A DNA stretch of 64,000 bases from Synechococcus sp. MU1643. Its GTDB lineage: Bacteria; Cyanobacteriota; Cyanobacteriia; PCC-6307; Cyanobiaceae. How positions within the stretch are numbered: position 1 is the first letter of the stretch; each line of letters begins with the position of its first letter. The translations under genes were made by a program, and so were the position numbers. The notes under the pieces were generated by a model. It saw only the letters and a program-made list of their open reading frames with translations, made no database searches and was not told the DNA's origin. This document shows positions 48,760 through 55,832 of this stretch, piece after piece. The DNA is taken from assembly GCF_020514095.1 (NCBI RefSeq), contig NZ_VTKY01000002.1:1-64000 (forward strand). The letters are read 5' to 3'.

Positions 48760-49866
48760 TCAATCACTCAATGTAAAGAAGCGCTTCTCCCCCTCCCGTC
48801 CCCACCAGCGCAGGGTGCGGCTGCGGTCGAACAGGGCGGCACCAATCCGTATCGGCCACGCGCCGTAGCGGGCCACATAAGACTGACTGCGCTGCTCCAC
48901 CATCGCGGCCAGATGCTGGCCGATGGCCCTGGCTTGATCGGCATCCATTGCCTGAAAGGCCTCCTCAATAGAGGCGGCGCCGCGCAGTTGCAACAACTGG
49001 GCTGCCGACAAGCCGGCATCCAGGCCCAGGGCCACCAACACCTCCAGACGGCCATCGGCCAGGTGGTGATGGGTGTGAAAGATTCCGCCGGCCAGCTTGA
49101 TCAATTTGCCGTGGTAACCCAGCAGCAGCAGATCATGAACACCAGCCTCCGCCGCGGCCACTAACACCGGCCCCAACCAGTTCCCCACCTTCAGCACGGG
49201 CCCGAGACCCTGCTGGCGGGCCAGAGCCAAGCCGTTCTCACCAATCACCAGAACGAGGCGTCCCTGAAACGCGTGATCCGCGGCGAGCGCCCTCAGGTCC
49301 GCCAACACCTGTTGCAATTGATCCGGTGCAGCGCTGCGCTGCACCTCCGCCTGGGTGCCGATCAAGGCCAGACCATCCACAACCCCGAAGGCGGCATTGC
49401 TAGTGCGTTCGGCAAGGGTGCGGCCCTGCGGAAGAATCGGCTGCACCAGCAAGCCCCGACCGGGCGGCAATAGAGGCAGCAGGTTCCGCTCCAAAAGCTC
49501 ACGGGCAAAACCTGAGAGGCAAACGTCGCCCTCAGGCCCAAAACGGCCCACCCCTTCTCCGGCCTGCAGCTCGAGCACCGGCTGTGATGCGACGATCCAG
49601 GCCACCCGAACCCAGACCTCAAGATCCCGCGTCAGATCGAGGCCTGACCCTGGATCACAACGGCTGATGCCCAGGGCTTGGCCATCCGCCAAGGGGGCTG
49701 CCGAGCTAACAGGCACCTGCAAAGAGGGTCGATCCGACCCCTGATTCAACTGCTGCTCAGCGTTAAACGGCCCACCAAGCAATACCTGCAGGGCCGCCTT
49801 GGCCGCCGCCGCCACCCACACCGGCAGGGTCAATCCAGGTCTGGAGGGGGCGATGGAACCGGACAA
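48760..49866 (-). CDS. cbiD: Cobalt-precorrin-5B C1-methyltransferase
   Basis: Methylates C1 of the corrin ring in the early-cobalt-insertion route to cobamides. The 368-residue protein begins at TTG 49866 and carries [34 protein letters not shown] and [24 protein letters not shown], the last being diagnostic for CbiD. The usual GYTTGTCAAAA start motif is degraded to [11 protein letters not shown] here. It diverges from the aminotransferase gene with 38 bp between starts. Together with cobH at 21.5 kb it indicates corrinoid synthesis. Confidence 0.92.
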   Translation of the reverse strand: MSGSIAPSRPGLTLPVWVAAAAKAALQVLLGGPFNAEQQLNQGSDRPSLQVPVSSAAPLADGQALGISRCDPGSGLDLTRDLEVWVRVAWIVASQPVLELQAGEGVGRFGPEGDVCLSGFARELLERNLLPLLPPGRGLLVQPILPQGRTLAERTSNAAFGVVDGLALIGTQAEVQRSAAPDQLQQVLADLRALAADHAFQGRLVLVIGENGLALARQQGLGPVLKVGNWLGPVLVAAAEAGVHDLLLLGYHGKLIKLAGGIFHTHHHLADGRLEVLVALGLDAGLSAAQLLQLRGAASIEEAFQAMDADQARAIGQHLAAMVEQRSQSYVARYGAWPIRIGAALFDRSRTLRWWGREGEKRFFTLSD

Positions 49867-49904
49867 GCTGTTTTCTAGAGTCGCCGATTGGCATCCCCCG
49901 CGCC

Positions 49905-51053
49905 ATGCAGGACAAGCTCACCCTGATGATTCCGGGCCCCACCCCGGTGCCGGAAACAGTGTTAAAGGCCATGGGTCGTCACCCCATTGGCCACCGCAGC
50001 GGGGAATTCCAGGCCATCGTGCGGCGCACCACCGAACAATTGAAGTGGCTGCACCAGACGACGAGCGACGTGCTGGTGATCACCGGCAGCGGTACCGCCG
50101 CCATGGAAGCGGGAATCATCAACACCCTCAGCCGCGGCGACAAGGTGCTCTGCGGTGACAACGGCAAGTTCGGCGAACGCTGGGTCAAGGTGGCCAGCGC
50201 CTACGGACTCGATGTTGAGGTGATCAAGGCGGAGTGGGGCCAGCCCCTCGATCCGGAGGCCTTCCGCTCAGCGTTGGAAGCCGACAGCGCCAAAGCGATC
50301 AAGGCCGTGATCCTCACCCACTCGGAAACCTCGACAGGGGTGATCAATGACCTGGAAAGCATTGCCCGTCACGTGAAGGCCCACGGCACAGCGCTGACCC
50401 TGGCCGACTGCGTCACCAGCCTCGGTGCCACCAACGTGCCGATGGACGAGTGGGGACTGGATGTCGTCGCTTCAGGTGCTCAGAAGGGCTACATGCTTCC
50501 CCCAGGCCTGAGTTTTGTGGCCATGAGCGCACAGGCCTGGGAGGCCTACGAGCGCTCAGATCTGCCCAAGTTCTATCTGGATTTGGGCCCCTACCGGAAA
50601 ACAGCTGCGAAAGACAGCAACCCCTTTACACCGGCAGTGAACCTCTACTTCGGCCTGGAAGCTGCTCTGGAGATGATGCAGAAGGAAGGCCTGGAGGCGA
50701 TCTTTGCCCGCCACGCCCGCCATCGCACCGCCGCCCAGGCGGGCATGAAGGCAATGGGCCTGCCCCTATTTGCTGCCGAGGGTTACGGCAGCCCGGCGAT
50801 CACCGCAGTGGCCCCCGAAGGCATCGATGCAGAACAGTTGCGCAAAGCCGTCAAGGAGAAATTCGACATTCTTCTCGCTGGAGGACAAGACCACCTGAAA
50901 GGTCAGGTGTTCCGCATCGGCCATCTCGGCTATGTCTGCGACCGGGATGTTCTGACCGCCGTCGCTGCGATTGAATCCACCCTTCAGTCCCTTGACCTGC
51001 ACAAAGGAAGCATGGGAGCAGGGGTCGCTGCAGCCTCCGCTGCTCTTGGCTAA
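49905..51053 (+). CDS. Class V PLP aminotransferase (alanine/serine-glyoxylate type)
   Basis: A 382-residue fold-type I PLP enzyme starting MQDKLTLMIPGPTPVPETVL. The cofactor Lys is Lys194 (SGAQKGYMLPPG), with DCVTSLGA holding the PLP-ring Asp, and TGSGTAAMEAG binding the phosphate. The PGPTPVP start and overall pattern match alanine-glyoxylate or serine-glyoxylate aminotransferases, which in cyanobacteria serve photorespiratory glycine formation. In some older annotations this family is called soluble hydrogenase small subunit. Substrate is inferred. A hairpin and a glycine tRNA follow downstream. Confidence 0.92.
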   Translation: MQDKLTLMIPGPTPVPETVLKAMGRHPIGHRSGEFQAIVRRTTEQLKWLHQTTSDVLVITGSGTAAMEAGIINTLSRGDKVLCGDNGKFGERWVKVASAYGLDVEVIKAEWGQPLDPEAFRSALEADSAKAIKAVILTHSETSTGVINDLESIARHVKAHGTALTLADCVTSLGATNVPMDEWGLDVVASGAQKGYMLPPGLSFVAMSAQAWEAYERSDLPKFYLDLGPYRKTAAKDSNPFTPAVNLYFGLEAALEMMQKEGLEAIFARHARHRTAAQAGMKAMGLPLFAAEGYGSPAITAVAPEGIDAEQLRKAVKEKFDILLAGGQDHLKGQVFRIGHLGYVCDRDVLTAVAAIESTLQSLDLHKGSMGAGVAAASAALG

Positions 51054-51062
51054 AACACAAGT

Positions 51063-51085
51063 GGTGAGAGCGATCTCGCCTCTTT
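51063..51085 (+). terminator. Hairpin after the aminotransferase gene
   Basis: GGTGAGA-GCGA-TCTCGCC (51063-51080), a 7-bp stem with a GNRA-type tetraloop, is followed by TCTTT. It sits 9 bp past the stop codon and ends 5 bp before tRNA-Gly(CCC). It probably ends the mRNA or serves as a processing point if the tRNA is co-transcribed. The short U-run makes termination strength uncertain. Confidence 0.5.
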
Positions 51086-51157
51086 GCGGGTGTAATTCAG
51101 TGGTAGAATGTCAGCTTCCCAAGCTGAACGTCGCCGGTTCGAATCCGGTCACCCGCT
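51086..51157 (+). tRNA. tRNA-Gly(CCC)
   Basis: The acceptor stem GCGGGTG pairs with CACCCGC. The D-arm begins TAATTCAGTGGTAGAAT, the anticodon arm is TCAGC-TTCCCAA-GCTGA, and the T-arm is GCCGG-TTCGAAT-CCGGT. The anticodon is CCC (glycine, GGG codons). The discriminator is U, and no CCA is encoded. The second glycine tRNA (GCC) is at 13.34 kb. Confidence 0.95.
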
Positions 51158-51178
51158 TGAGAAAATTTCAATCGCTTA

Positions 51179-51400
51179 TCAAGTGCGAGGCTTGATGAGC
51201 TGAAGAACTTGGGGGCCGGCAGATCCAGCGCGTCGTTCATGATTCAAGGCCTGCAAGATCAACGAACCTGCCTCATTGATTCGGCCATCCTCAGCATATT
51301 GGCGAGCCCTGGCGAACAAGGCATACGCAGCTGATTCGTGATCCTGACGTTGTTGAGCAGACGTCTCAGATTTTTTTGTTTTCGTAAACGTCAGGGTCAA
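51179..51400 (-). CDS. Small conserved hypothetical protein (73 aa)
   Basis: A 73-residue basic, helical protein beginning at TTG 51400; later starts are possible because the first about 20 residues (Thr/Lys/Ser-rich) look unstructured. The core AAYALFARARQYAEDGRINEAGSLILQALNHERR resembles a single tetratricopeptide-type helix pair. No membrane segment. It ends 22 bp from tRNA-Gly(CCC), converging on it. Function unknown. Confidence 0.5.
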   Translation of the reverse strand: MTLTFTKTKKSETSAQQRQDHESAAYALFARARQYAEDGRINEAGSLILQALNHERRAGSAGPQVLQLIKPRT

Positions 51401-51509
51401 CGTTCGAGCTCACTTATCAACATAAGAGTAGCTCTGATTGATATTTAGACCACATAACACACGTCTGCGGAGTTGCCGAACAACAACTGTTCAATTCCTT
51501 GGGTTTAGC

Positions 51510-51674
51510 TCAAGTACCAGGTTCTTCAGCGTTGCCCCCCAGATCCGCAATCCGATCCCTTAACTGAGAGCAGCGGGGTTGATCGCCTTTGGCTTCAGCG
51601 AGGGCGAGCGCGAACTCCAACTTCTCGAGCTGATGCCCACCTTCAAGGAAACCTGAACGGGTCAAAATGGTCAT
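51510..51674 (-). CDS. Small conserved hypothetical protein (54 aa)
   Basis: The frame is open upstream, but the protein-like part starts at ATG 51674: MTILTRSGFLEGGHQLEKLE and on to an Arg/Asp-rich helix and the ending GGNAEEPGT. It is a short helical protein with Leu spaced as in a coiled coil (LEKLEFALALAEAKGDQ). I have the impression of similar short proteins in marine Synechococcus, but no function is known to me. It follows the coiled-coil gene at 51767-52090 on the same strand. Confidence 0.5.
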   Translation of the reverse strand: MTILTRSGFLEGGHQLEKLEFALALAEAKGDQPRCSQLRDRIADLGGNAEEPGT

Positions 51675-51766
51675 GCCATGCAATGTGCGTGAAGCACAAG
51701 CACTAGAGGCAGGGATGGTGGTCGCCATAGTTGCCTTTCTTTTTATTTTGGCACCGCGCGCCACCC

Positions 51767-52090
51767 CTATGCGACATCGCGACTCTCTTCTGTTTCGTCC
51801 TCCTGACCCCAAGCGTGGTTCTGGGAGGACTCTTCAGACATTTCAGCCTCTGGCATCGGAGCTGTGCTCTCCAACAGCTCCCGCGTTTCTCGCAACAGAG
51901 CTTCAACGCCTTCGAGAGTGGAGATCTCTTCGTCAGGGACAGCATTCAGATCCTTCTGCTGCTGGCGCAGTTGGAGCTCAAGAGCTTCCTGACGCTGTTC
52001 CAGTTTCACCAAGCGCTGCGATAGAGCCGTGATGGTTTGAGCGAGATCTTCCGCAGTGCGGGTGATCCGAAAGGACACGGAGGACGTCAT
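51767..52090 (-). CDS. Coiled-coil hypothetical protein (107 aa)
   Basis: Starts at ATG 52090 with MTSSVSFRITRTAEDLAQTI. Residues about 12-50 form a strong coiled coil (ALSQRLVKLEQRQEALELQL). The C-terminal half is acidic with a Glu-rich, probably disordered tail (PMPEAEMSEESSQNHAWGQE). No catalytic motif is visible. It diverges from the AbrB-like membrane protein with 66 bp between starts. The longer upstream extension of this frame is not protein-like. Function unknown. Confidence 0.6.
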   Translation of the reverse strand: MTSSVSFRITRTAEDLAQTITALSQRLVKLEQRQEALELQLRQQQKDLNAVPDEEISTLEGVEALLRETRELLESTAPMPEAEMSEESSQNHAWGQEDETEESRDVA

Positions 52091-52156
52091 CACCGAAAAG
52101 CTGGTGGATGCGCTGATGACAACACAGGAGCGCCGCTGTCTCAAGATCAAGCTGAC

Positions 52157-52687
52157 ATGACGCGATCGAGACCGATGCCTTCCTTGGCAACGCTGGCGCT
52201 CTACCTGTTGGCTGGAACCGCCATCGGACTGCTGGCTCTGTTCAGCGGCATTCCCGCTGCACCTCTGGCAGGTGCCCTGCTGGGTGCTGGCATTGTCAGC
52301 ATGAGCGGCCAGCTGGAACCAGCCACATGGCCAGCGGGAACACGCACCGTTCTTGAGATCGGCATCGGCACCGTGATCGGAACCGGCCTGACGCGAACGT
52401 CCTTGGAACAACTGCAACTCCTCTGGAAACCAGCAGTTCTGATCACCCTGGCGCTGGTGCTGACAGGACTGGTCGTCGGCCTGTGGACCAGCCGCTTGCT
52501 CGGCATTGATCCGATCGTGGCCTTGCTGGGCGCTGCCCCGGGTGGCATCAGTGGCATGAGCCTTGTCGGTGCTGAATTCGGCGTTGGTGCCGCGGTGGCC
52601 GCCCTCCATGCCGTTCGGTTGATCACCGTGCTGCTGGTGCTGCCGTTGGTAGTTCGACTGATCGTCCCCTCGACAGCCGGGGGCTGA
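52157..52687 (+). CDS. AbrB-type membrane protein, single repeat
   Basis: A 176-residue hydrophobic protein from ATG 52157 with four or five membrane helices. It matches one unit of the AbrB duplication membrane family (TIGR03082-like). LALFSGIPAAPLAGALLGAGIV resembles the first helices. TVLEIGIGTVIGTGLTR and LLGAAPGGISGMSLVGAEFGV hold the glycine-rich signature, and the last helix is VRLITVLLVLPLVVRLIVP. Typical family members have two such repeats (about 350 residues), so this one probably dimerises to form a full unit. Transport or regulatory role is not established. Confidence 0.75.
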   Translation: MTRSRPMPSLATLALYLLAGTAIGLLALFSGIPAAPLAGALLGAGIVSMSGQLEPATWPAGTRTVLEIGIGTVIGTGLTRTSLEQLQLLWKPAVLITLALVLTGLVVGLWTSRLLGIDPIVALLGAAPGGISGMSLVGAEFGVGAAVAALHAVRLITVLLVLPLVVRLIVPSTAGG

Positions 52688-52720
52688 TCGATACCTTGGG
52701 GCCACTCCACAACTGACGTC

Positions 52721-53131
52721 ATGGGTCCCATCAGGTCATCGCTGGTTGTGTCTGCCGCGGCCCTGGTAAGCGCTCTCAGCGGCGTTACCCCCGCCCTACA
52801 AGCGGCTGAACCCACTGAAGAGAAGGGCGCCAAGATTTATTGCTTCCTGCGGTCCAGCGGCAACGACCACGAGGTGAGCTGGAAAGCCGCTTACGCCGTA
52901 ATCAAACGCCAGCGCAGTGGCCTGTTCAAAACATCCCCGGAACATGCCTCAGTGATGATTACGGAAGGCGTCGTCCAGGACCCCGGCAATTTCCCCGACT
53001 GTGGCCAGTTCCTTGGTGATCTGTTCGGCGGGAACACCCAACCAGCCACCGCTGCCACCCTTGGAAACTCCTCATCCATCACCGAAAGCACCATCGAGAG
53101 CACCGAAGACACCACGCGCTACAGCTACTGA
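52721..53131 (+). CDS. Exported conserved hypothetical protein (136 aa)
   Basis: An N-terminal Sec signal peptide (MGPIRSSLVVSAAALVSALS, cleavage likely after LQAA near residue 29) precedes a compact domain with AKIYCFLRSSGNDHEVSWKAAYAVIKRQ and SVMITEGVVQDPGNFPDCGQFLGDLFG. Two Cys could form a disulfide in the periplasm or lumen. The C-terminus is Ser/Thr-rich and disordered. I believe it belongs to a cyanobacterial domain of unknown function, but cannot name it with certainty. It lies 33 bp after the AbrB-like gene. Confidence 0.65.
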   Translation: MGPIRSSLVVSAAALVSALSGVTPALQAAEPTEEKGAKIYCFLRSSGNDHEVSWKAAYAVIKRQRSGLFKTSPEHASVMITEGVVQDPGNFPDCGQFLGDLFGGNTQPATAATLGNSSSITESTIESTEDTTRYSY

Positions 53132-53137
53132 TCCTTC

Positions 53138-53513
53138 ATGGCTTCTGGGTCTGACTCTCCTGGCTGCCGTGTTGATGGCTGGCTGCCAAAGCAAGCAACC
53201 CGCGACGCCTGCTAACACACCGACGCCACTCGTCTCCAGTTGCCTCGGCAACTTCCGCATGGATGACCTGAAGCTGATGGTTGAACGCTGTGATGAGGCC
53301 ATCGAGCAGACACCAGATCAGGCCGATCTGCATCGGGACCGCGCCCTTGTCTTGACCCTGCTTGGCAATCAAGCCAAAGCCTGCGAAGACGTCTCGTTGG
53401 CACAGTCGCTGCTGAAGCGGTCGAGCCAGCCGGTCGACCCAATGCTGCAGCACGAACTGCAGGTGCGTCAGAGCACCTGCAAACAATCCCGCACCATGGC
53501 GGAGAGTGATTGA
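53138..53513 (+). pseudogene. Small lipoprotein gene with an apparent frameshift at its start
   Basis: The body (53142-53513) encodes LLGLTLLAAVLMAGC, a clear lipoprotein signal and lipobox, then about 110 residues with a helical repeat-like domain (MDDLKLMVERCDEAIEQTPDQADLHRDRALVLTLLGN, TPR-like). No ATG, GTG or TTG lies in frame where a signal peptide should begin. ATG 53138 would fit perfectly if one G after it were missing (M-LLGLTLLAAV). So either a one-base insertion has broken the start, or a rare CTG start is used, or the sequence has an error. It overlaps the convergent helicase gene by 46 bp. Confidence 0.6.
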
Positions 53514-55096
53514 CGTTGCAGGGACAAGCGCCGAGGCCCCAGCAACACCTCGATCCGTTCCGCCTTGCTCGCCAACAAACCATCCACCAGCTGATCCGCT
53601 GCGCCGAGCTGCAGCCAATGGCAAGTCAAGCCATCCCCCATCCCCAAACGATGACAGCGGTCTTCGGCTTGGTCGAGGTCGCCTGGCGTCCAGGGGCGTT
53701 CCAACAACACCACATGACGGGCCCGGTGCAGGGTGAAGCCGAGAGCACCGGTACCAAAGGTGGCAAGCAGACAATCGTTCTGACCCTGCTGAAACCGATC
53801 CACACTCTCCTGACGTTCAGCAGGGCGCTGGCGACCGGTTAACAACTCGCCGCCGATGGTTTGCTGCAACAACTGCAATGGGGCCACAAAGCCACTGAAC
53901 AGCACCACCGCCTCCCCTTGCCGGCGCAGTGACTCAACCAGCTGCTGGGCCTCCGGCAATTTGAATTCCGCAGCGATCTGACGCATGGAGGTGAGGAGAG
54001 CCAGATGCTCAGCATCCCGTCGCACCTCTCCGAGACGGGCCCGACGTCGGTAGTCATCCAGCACCAGCTCAACACGATGATCGAAGCCTGTGAGCTCAGC
54101 CTCCGACAGCAGCACAGGGTGAAGACTTCGCTGCTTGGGAGGAAGGTCGACCACCTGCTGCTTGCGGCGATGCAGGATCAACGGTCGACTCAGGCGACGC
54201 AGCTCCTCCAGCTGACTGGCTCCGGAAGCCTGCCAGCGTTTACCGGTTCGACCCTCCCGCCAGTGCCCCTGGCAATACCTCTCCTCGAACTGGCGTTGAT
54301 CCCGCGCAATTGGATGGTCCATGGCCGCAAGCAGGGGATACAGCTGGGACGGACGACCGTTCTTCATTGGGGTTCCCGTGAGCATCCAGATCGCCCGCAG
54401 GCGGGGATGACGGGCTAGACGCAGCAAAGCAGCCGTACGCTGCGCCTGAAGTGACTGTGCGTAATGCGCTTCATCCACCACCAGAAGCGTTCCCGCTGGC
54501 GGGAGGGTGTCGGGCAGGCGAGCCCAGCTCACCAACTCAAGCTCAACCCCAAGGGCCTCTGATTCCCGGCGCCAGTGGGGATGCAGACCAACGGGAGCCA
54601 CCACAAGCAACCGCACCTCAGCGCAGCGCATCAGGGCACGGGCCGCCAACAGAGCCGTAAGGGTCTTTCCTAGCCCCATCTCATCGGCCAGAACGGCGCC
54701 GCGACGGGCCAGGAGCCAACGGACACCAGAGCGTTGATGACGCAGAGGCCGTCGACCATCCTGCAGAGCTTCGTCAAGATCTGCTGCGGCCACAAGGGTC
54801 CGGTGCGGGGGCAGCGGGGGCAGGGGGTGCTGGCACCAATCAAGCCACTGCTGCAAAGCAGAGCTGACAGGGAAACGGCGCCCGAGGGCCTGCTGAAGTG
54901 CACCAGCGGCGGCCAATGGGAAATCCCAGCCATAGCCGGGGCCGATCCAACGCCCCCTGGGCTTGATCCGACGCAACTGGGACTGGGTCACCGCATCAAA
55001 CGGGCTTACCACGCGGATCAGTCCTGCTGTAGAGAGATCCAGGTAGCAAGTCAATGTGGGATTTGACGGCACCAGCAGCCCCCCACAAACAATCAC
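53468..55096 (-). CDS. SNF2-family helicase with N-terminal HARP-like domain
   Basis: A 542-residue superfamily 2 ATPase. Residues about 34-76 (FDAVTQSQLRRIKPRGRWIG...YGWDFPLAAAGAL) resemble the HARP domain of SMARCAL1-type annealing helicases. Motif I is ADEMGLGKT (137-145), motif II VVDEAH (about 207-211), motif III LTGTPMKN, and the C-terminal lobe has LATFGTGALGFTLHRARHVVLLERPWTPGDLDQAEDRCHRLG (motifs V and VI). HARP proteins rewind or remodel stalled forks; here that is inference. Its own start could be slightly later. Neighbouring genes are a convergent lipoprotein and, divergently, an HNH nuclease. Confidence 0.88.
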   Translation of the reverse strand: MIVCGGLLVPSNPTLTCYLDLSTAGLIRVVSPFDAVTQSQLRRIKPRGRWIGPGYGWDFPLAAAGALQQALGRRFPVSSALQQWLDWCQHPLPPLPPHRTLVAAADLDEALQDGRRPLRHQRSGVRWLLARRGAVLADEMGLGKTLTALLAARALMRCAEVRLLVVAPVGLHPHWRRESEALGVELELVSWARLPDTLPPAGTLLVVDEAHYAQSLQAQRTAALLRLARHPRLRAIWMLTGTPMKNGRPSQLYPLLAAMDHPIARDQRQFEERYCQGHWREGRTGKRWQASGASQLEELRRLSRPLILHRRKQQVVDLPPKQRSLHPVLLSEAELTGFDHRVELVLDDYRRRARLGEVRRDAEHLALLTSMRQIAAEFKLPEAQQLVESLRRQGEAVVLFSGFVAPLQLLQQTIGGELLTGRQRPAERQESVDRFQQGQNDCLLATFGTGALGFTLHRARHVVLLERPWTPGDLDQAEDRCHRLGMGDGLTCHWLQLGAADQLVDGLLASKAERIEVLLGPRRLSLQRQSLSAMVRDCLQVL

Positions 55097-55233
55097 TTTA
55101 GTGAACTCAGATCAGCGCGCAAGCGCCGGGATCAAGATTCACATCTCAGAACAAAAAATTGTCGAAAATGCAGCGCTCGACACATTGACTGCCCTTTCGT
55201 TCAAGGCAGAATTATCACAACCGATGCATTCGG

Positions 55234-55629
55234 ATGCATAGCAGGGACGCGGTTTTTCTCGACGAACTCTGCCCCAAATTACGCGTCCGAAGATGGCGAC
55301 AGTCTCTTCACACTTTTACCGGTCAAAGTTGCATTTACTGCGGCAAACCTTCTGAATCAATTGATCACATTCACCCCCAGTCCAAAGGGGGGTCAAGCGT
55401 TACTGAAAACTGTGTGCCGGCGTGTCTGTCTTGCAACGGCCGCAAATCTGACGCCGACGTTTTCGACTGGTACCGGCGACAGCGCTTTTATGACCCACGC
55501 CGCGCCATGGCGATTCGGGCCTGGATGGATGGCGACCTGCGACTCGCCGTTCGCCTGCTGCAGTGGGCCCAACCGGATCAGCCCATCAACGAGCCGAACG
55601 ACATCTCGATCGCGGCTCAGGCTGCCTGA
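55234..55629 (+). CDS. HNH endonuclease
   Basis: A 131-residue protein with a complete HNH/McrA-type fold. A first Cys pair CIYCG (Cys33, Cys36) is followed by catalytic DH (Asp44-His45) in SIDHIHPQSKGG, the Asn at position 59 (TENC), and the second Cys pair in CLSCNGRKSD. All zinc and metal residues are intact, so it is probably active. A tail of about 60 residues follows, with a basic-aromatic stretch FDWYRRQRFYDPRRAMAIRAWM. It is unclear whether it serves repair, restriction or a mobile element; no intron or phage genes are adjacent. It diverges from the HARP helicase by about 137 bp. Confidence 0.85.
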   Translation: MHSRDAVFLDELCPKLRVRRWRQSLHTFTGQSCIYCGKPSESIDHIHPQSKGGSSVTENCVPACLSCNGRKSDADVFDWYRRQRFYDPRRAMAIRAWMDGDLRLAVRLLQWAQPDQPINEPNDISIAAQAA

Positions 55630-55632
55630 GGC

Positions 55633-55800
55633 TCACCAAACTCGGCAGACATCGGAGGAGTGGTGCCGCTGACAAATGGAGGCCTGAACACCAGGGTCTT
55701 CAGGCGCCAGCACCACAGCACTTGCGAGCAGGGCAGCCGTCAGGATGGCCCGGAGCACAATGGCCCCGGAGCGGGAGCGATGGAGAGACGACGACGTCAC
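55633..55800 (-). CDS. Small exported hypothetical protein (55 aa)
   Basis: Read on the minus strand from GTG 55800: a basic N-terminus (SSSLHRSRSG), a hydrophobic segment (AIVLRAILTAALLASAVVLA), then a short Cys-containing tail ASICQRHHSSDVCRVW. This is a signal-peptide-like or single-helix protein whose two cysteines could form a disulfide. It ends 4 bp after the HNH stop, tail to tail, and starts 33 bp from the divergent SDR gene. The frame is not extendable to an ATG. Function unknown. Confidence 0.5.
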   Translation of the reverse strand: MTSSSLHRSRSGAIVLRAILTAALLASAVVLAPEDPGVQASICQRHHSSDVCRVW

Positions 55801-55802
55801 GA

Positions 55803-55832
55803 CAGTACATTTGATCTAATACAGGTGTACTG
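55803..55832. promoter_or_regulatory. Inverted repeat in the divergent start region
   Basis: CAGTACA (55803-55809) and TGTACTG (55826-55832) are perfect inverted copies separated by 16 bp. They occupy the whole space between the divergent GTG (55800) and ATG (55833). CTAATA lies inside the spacer and could be a -10 box for the rightward gene. The half-site AGTAC resembles the cyanobacterial LexA half-site, but the spacing is wrong for a single LexA box. Confidence 0.35.
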
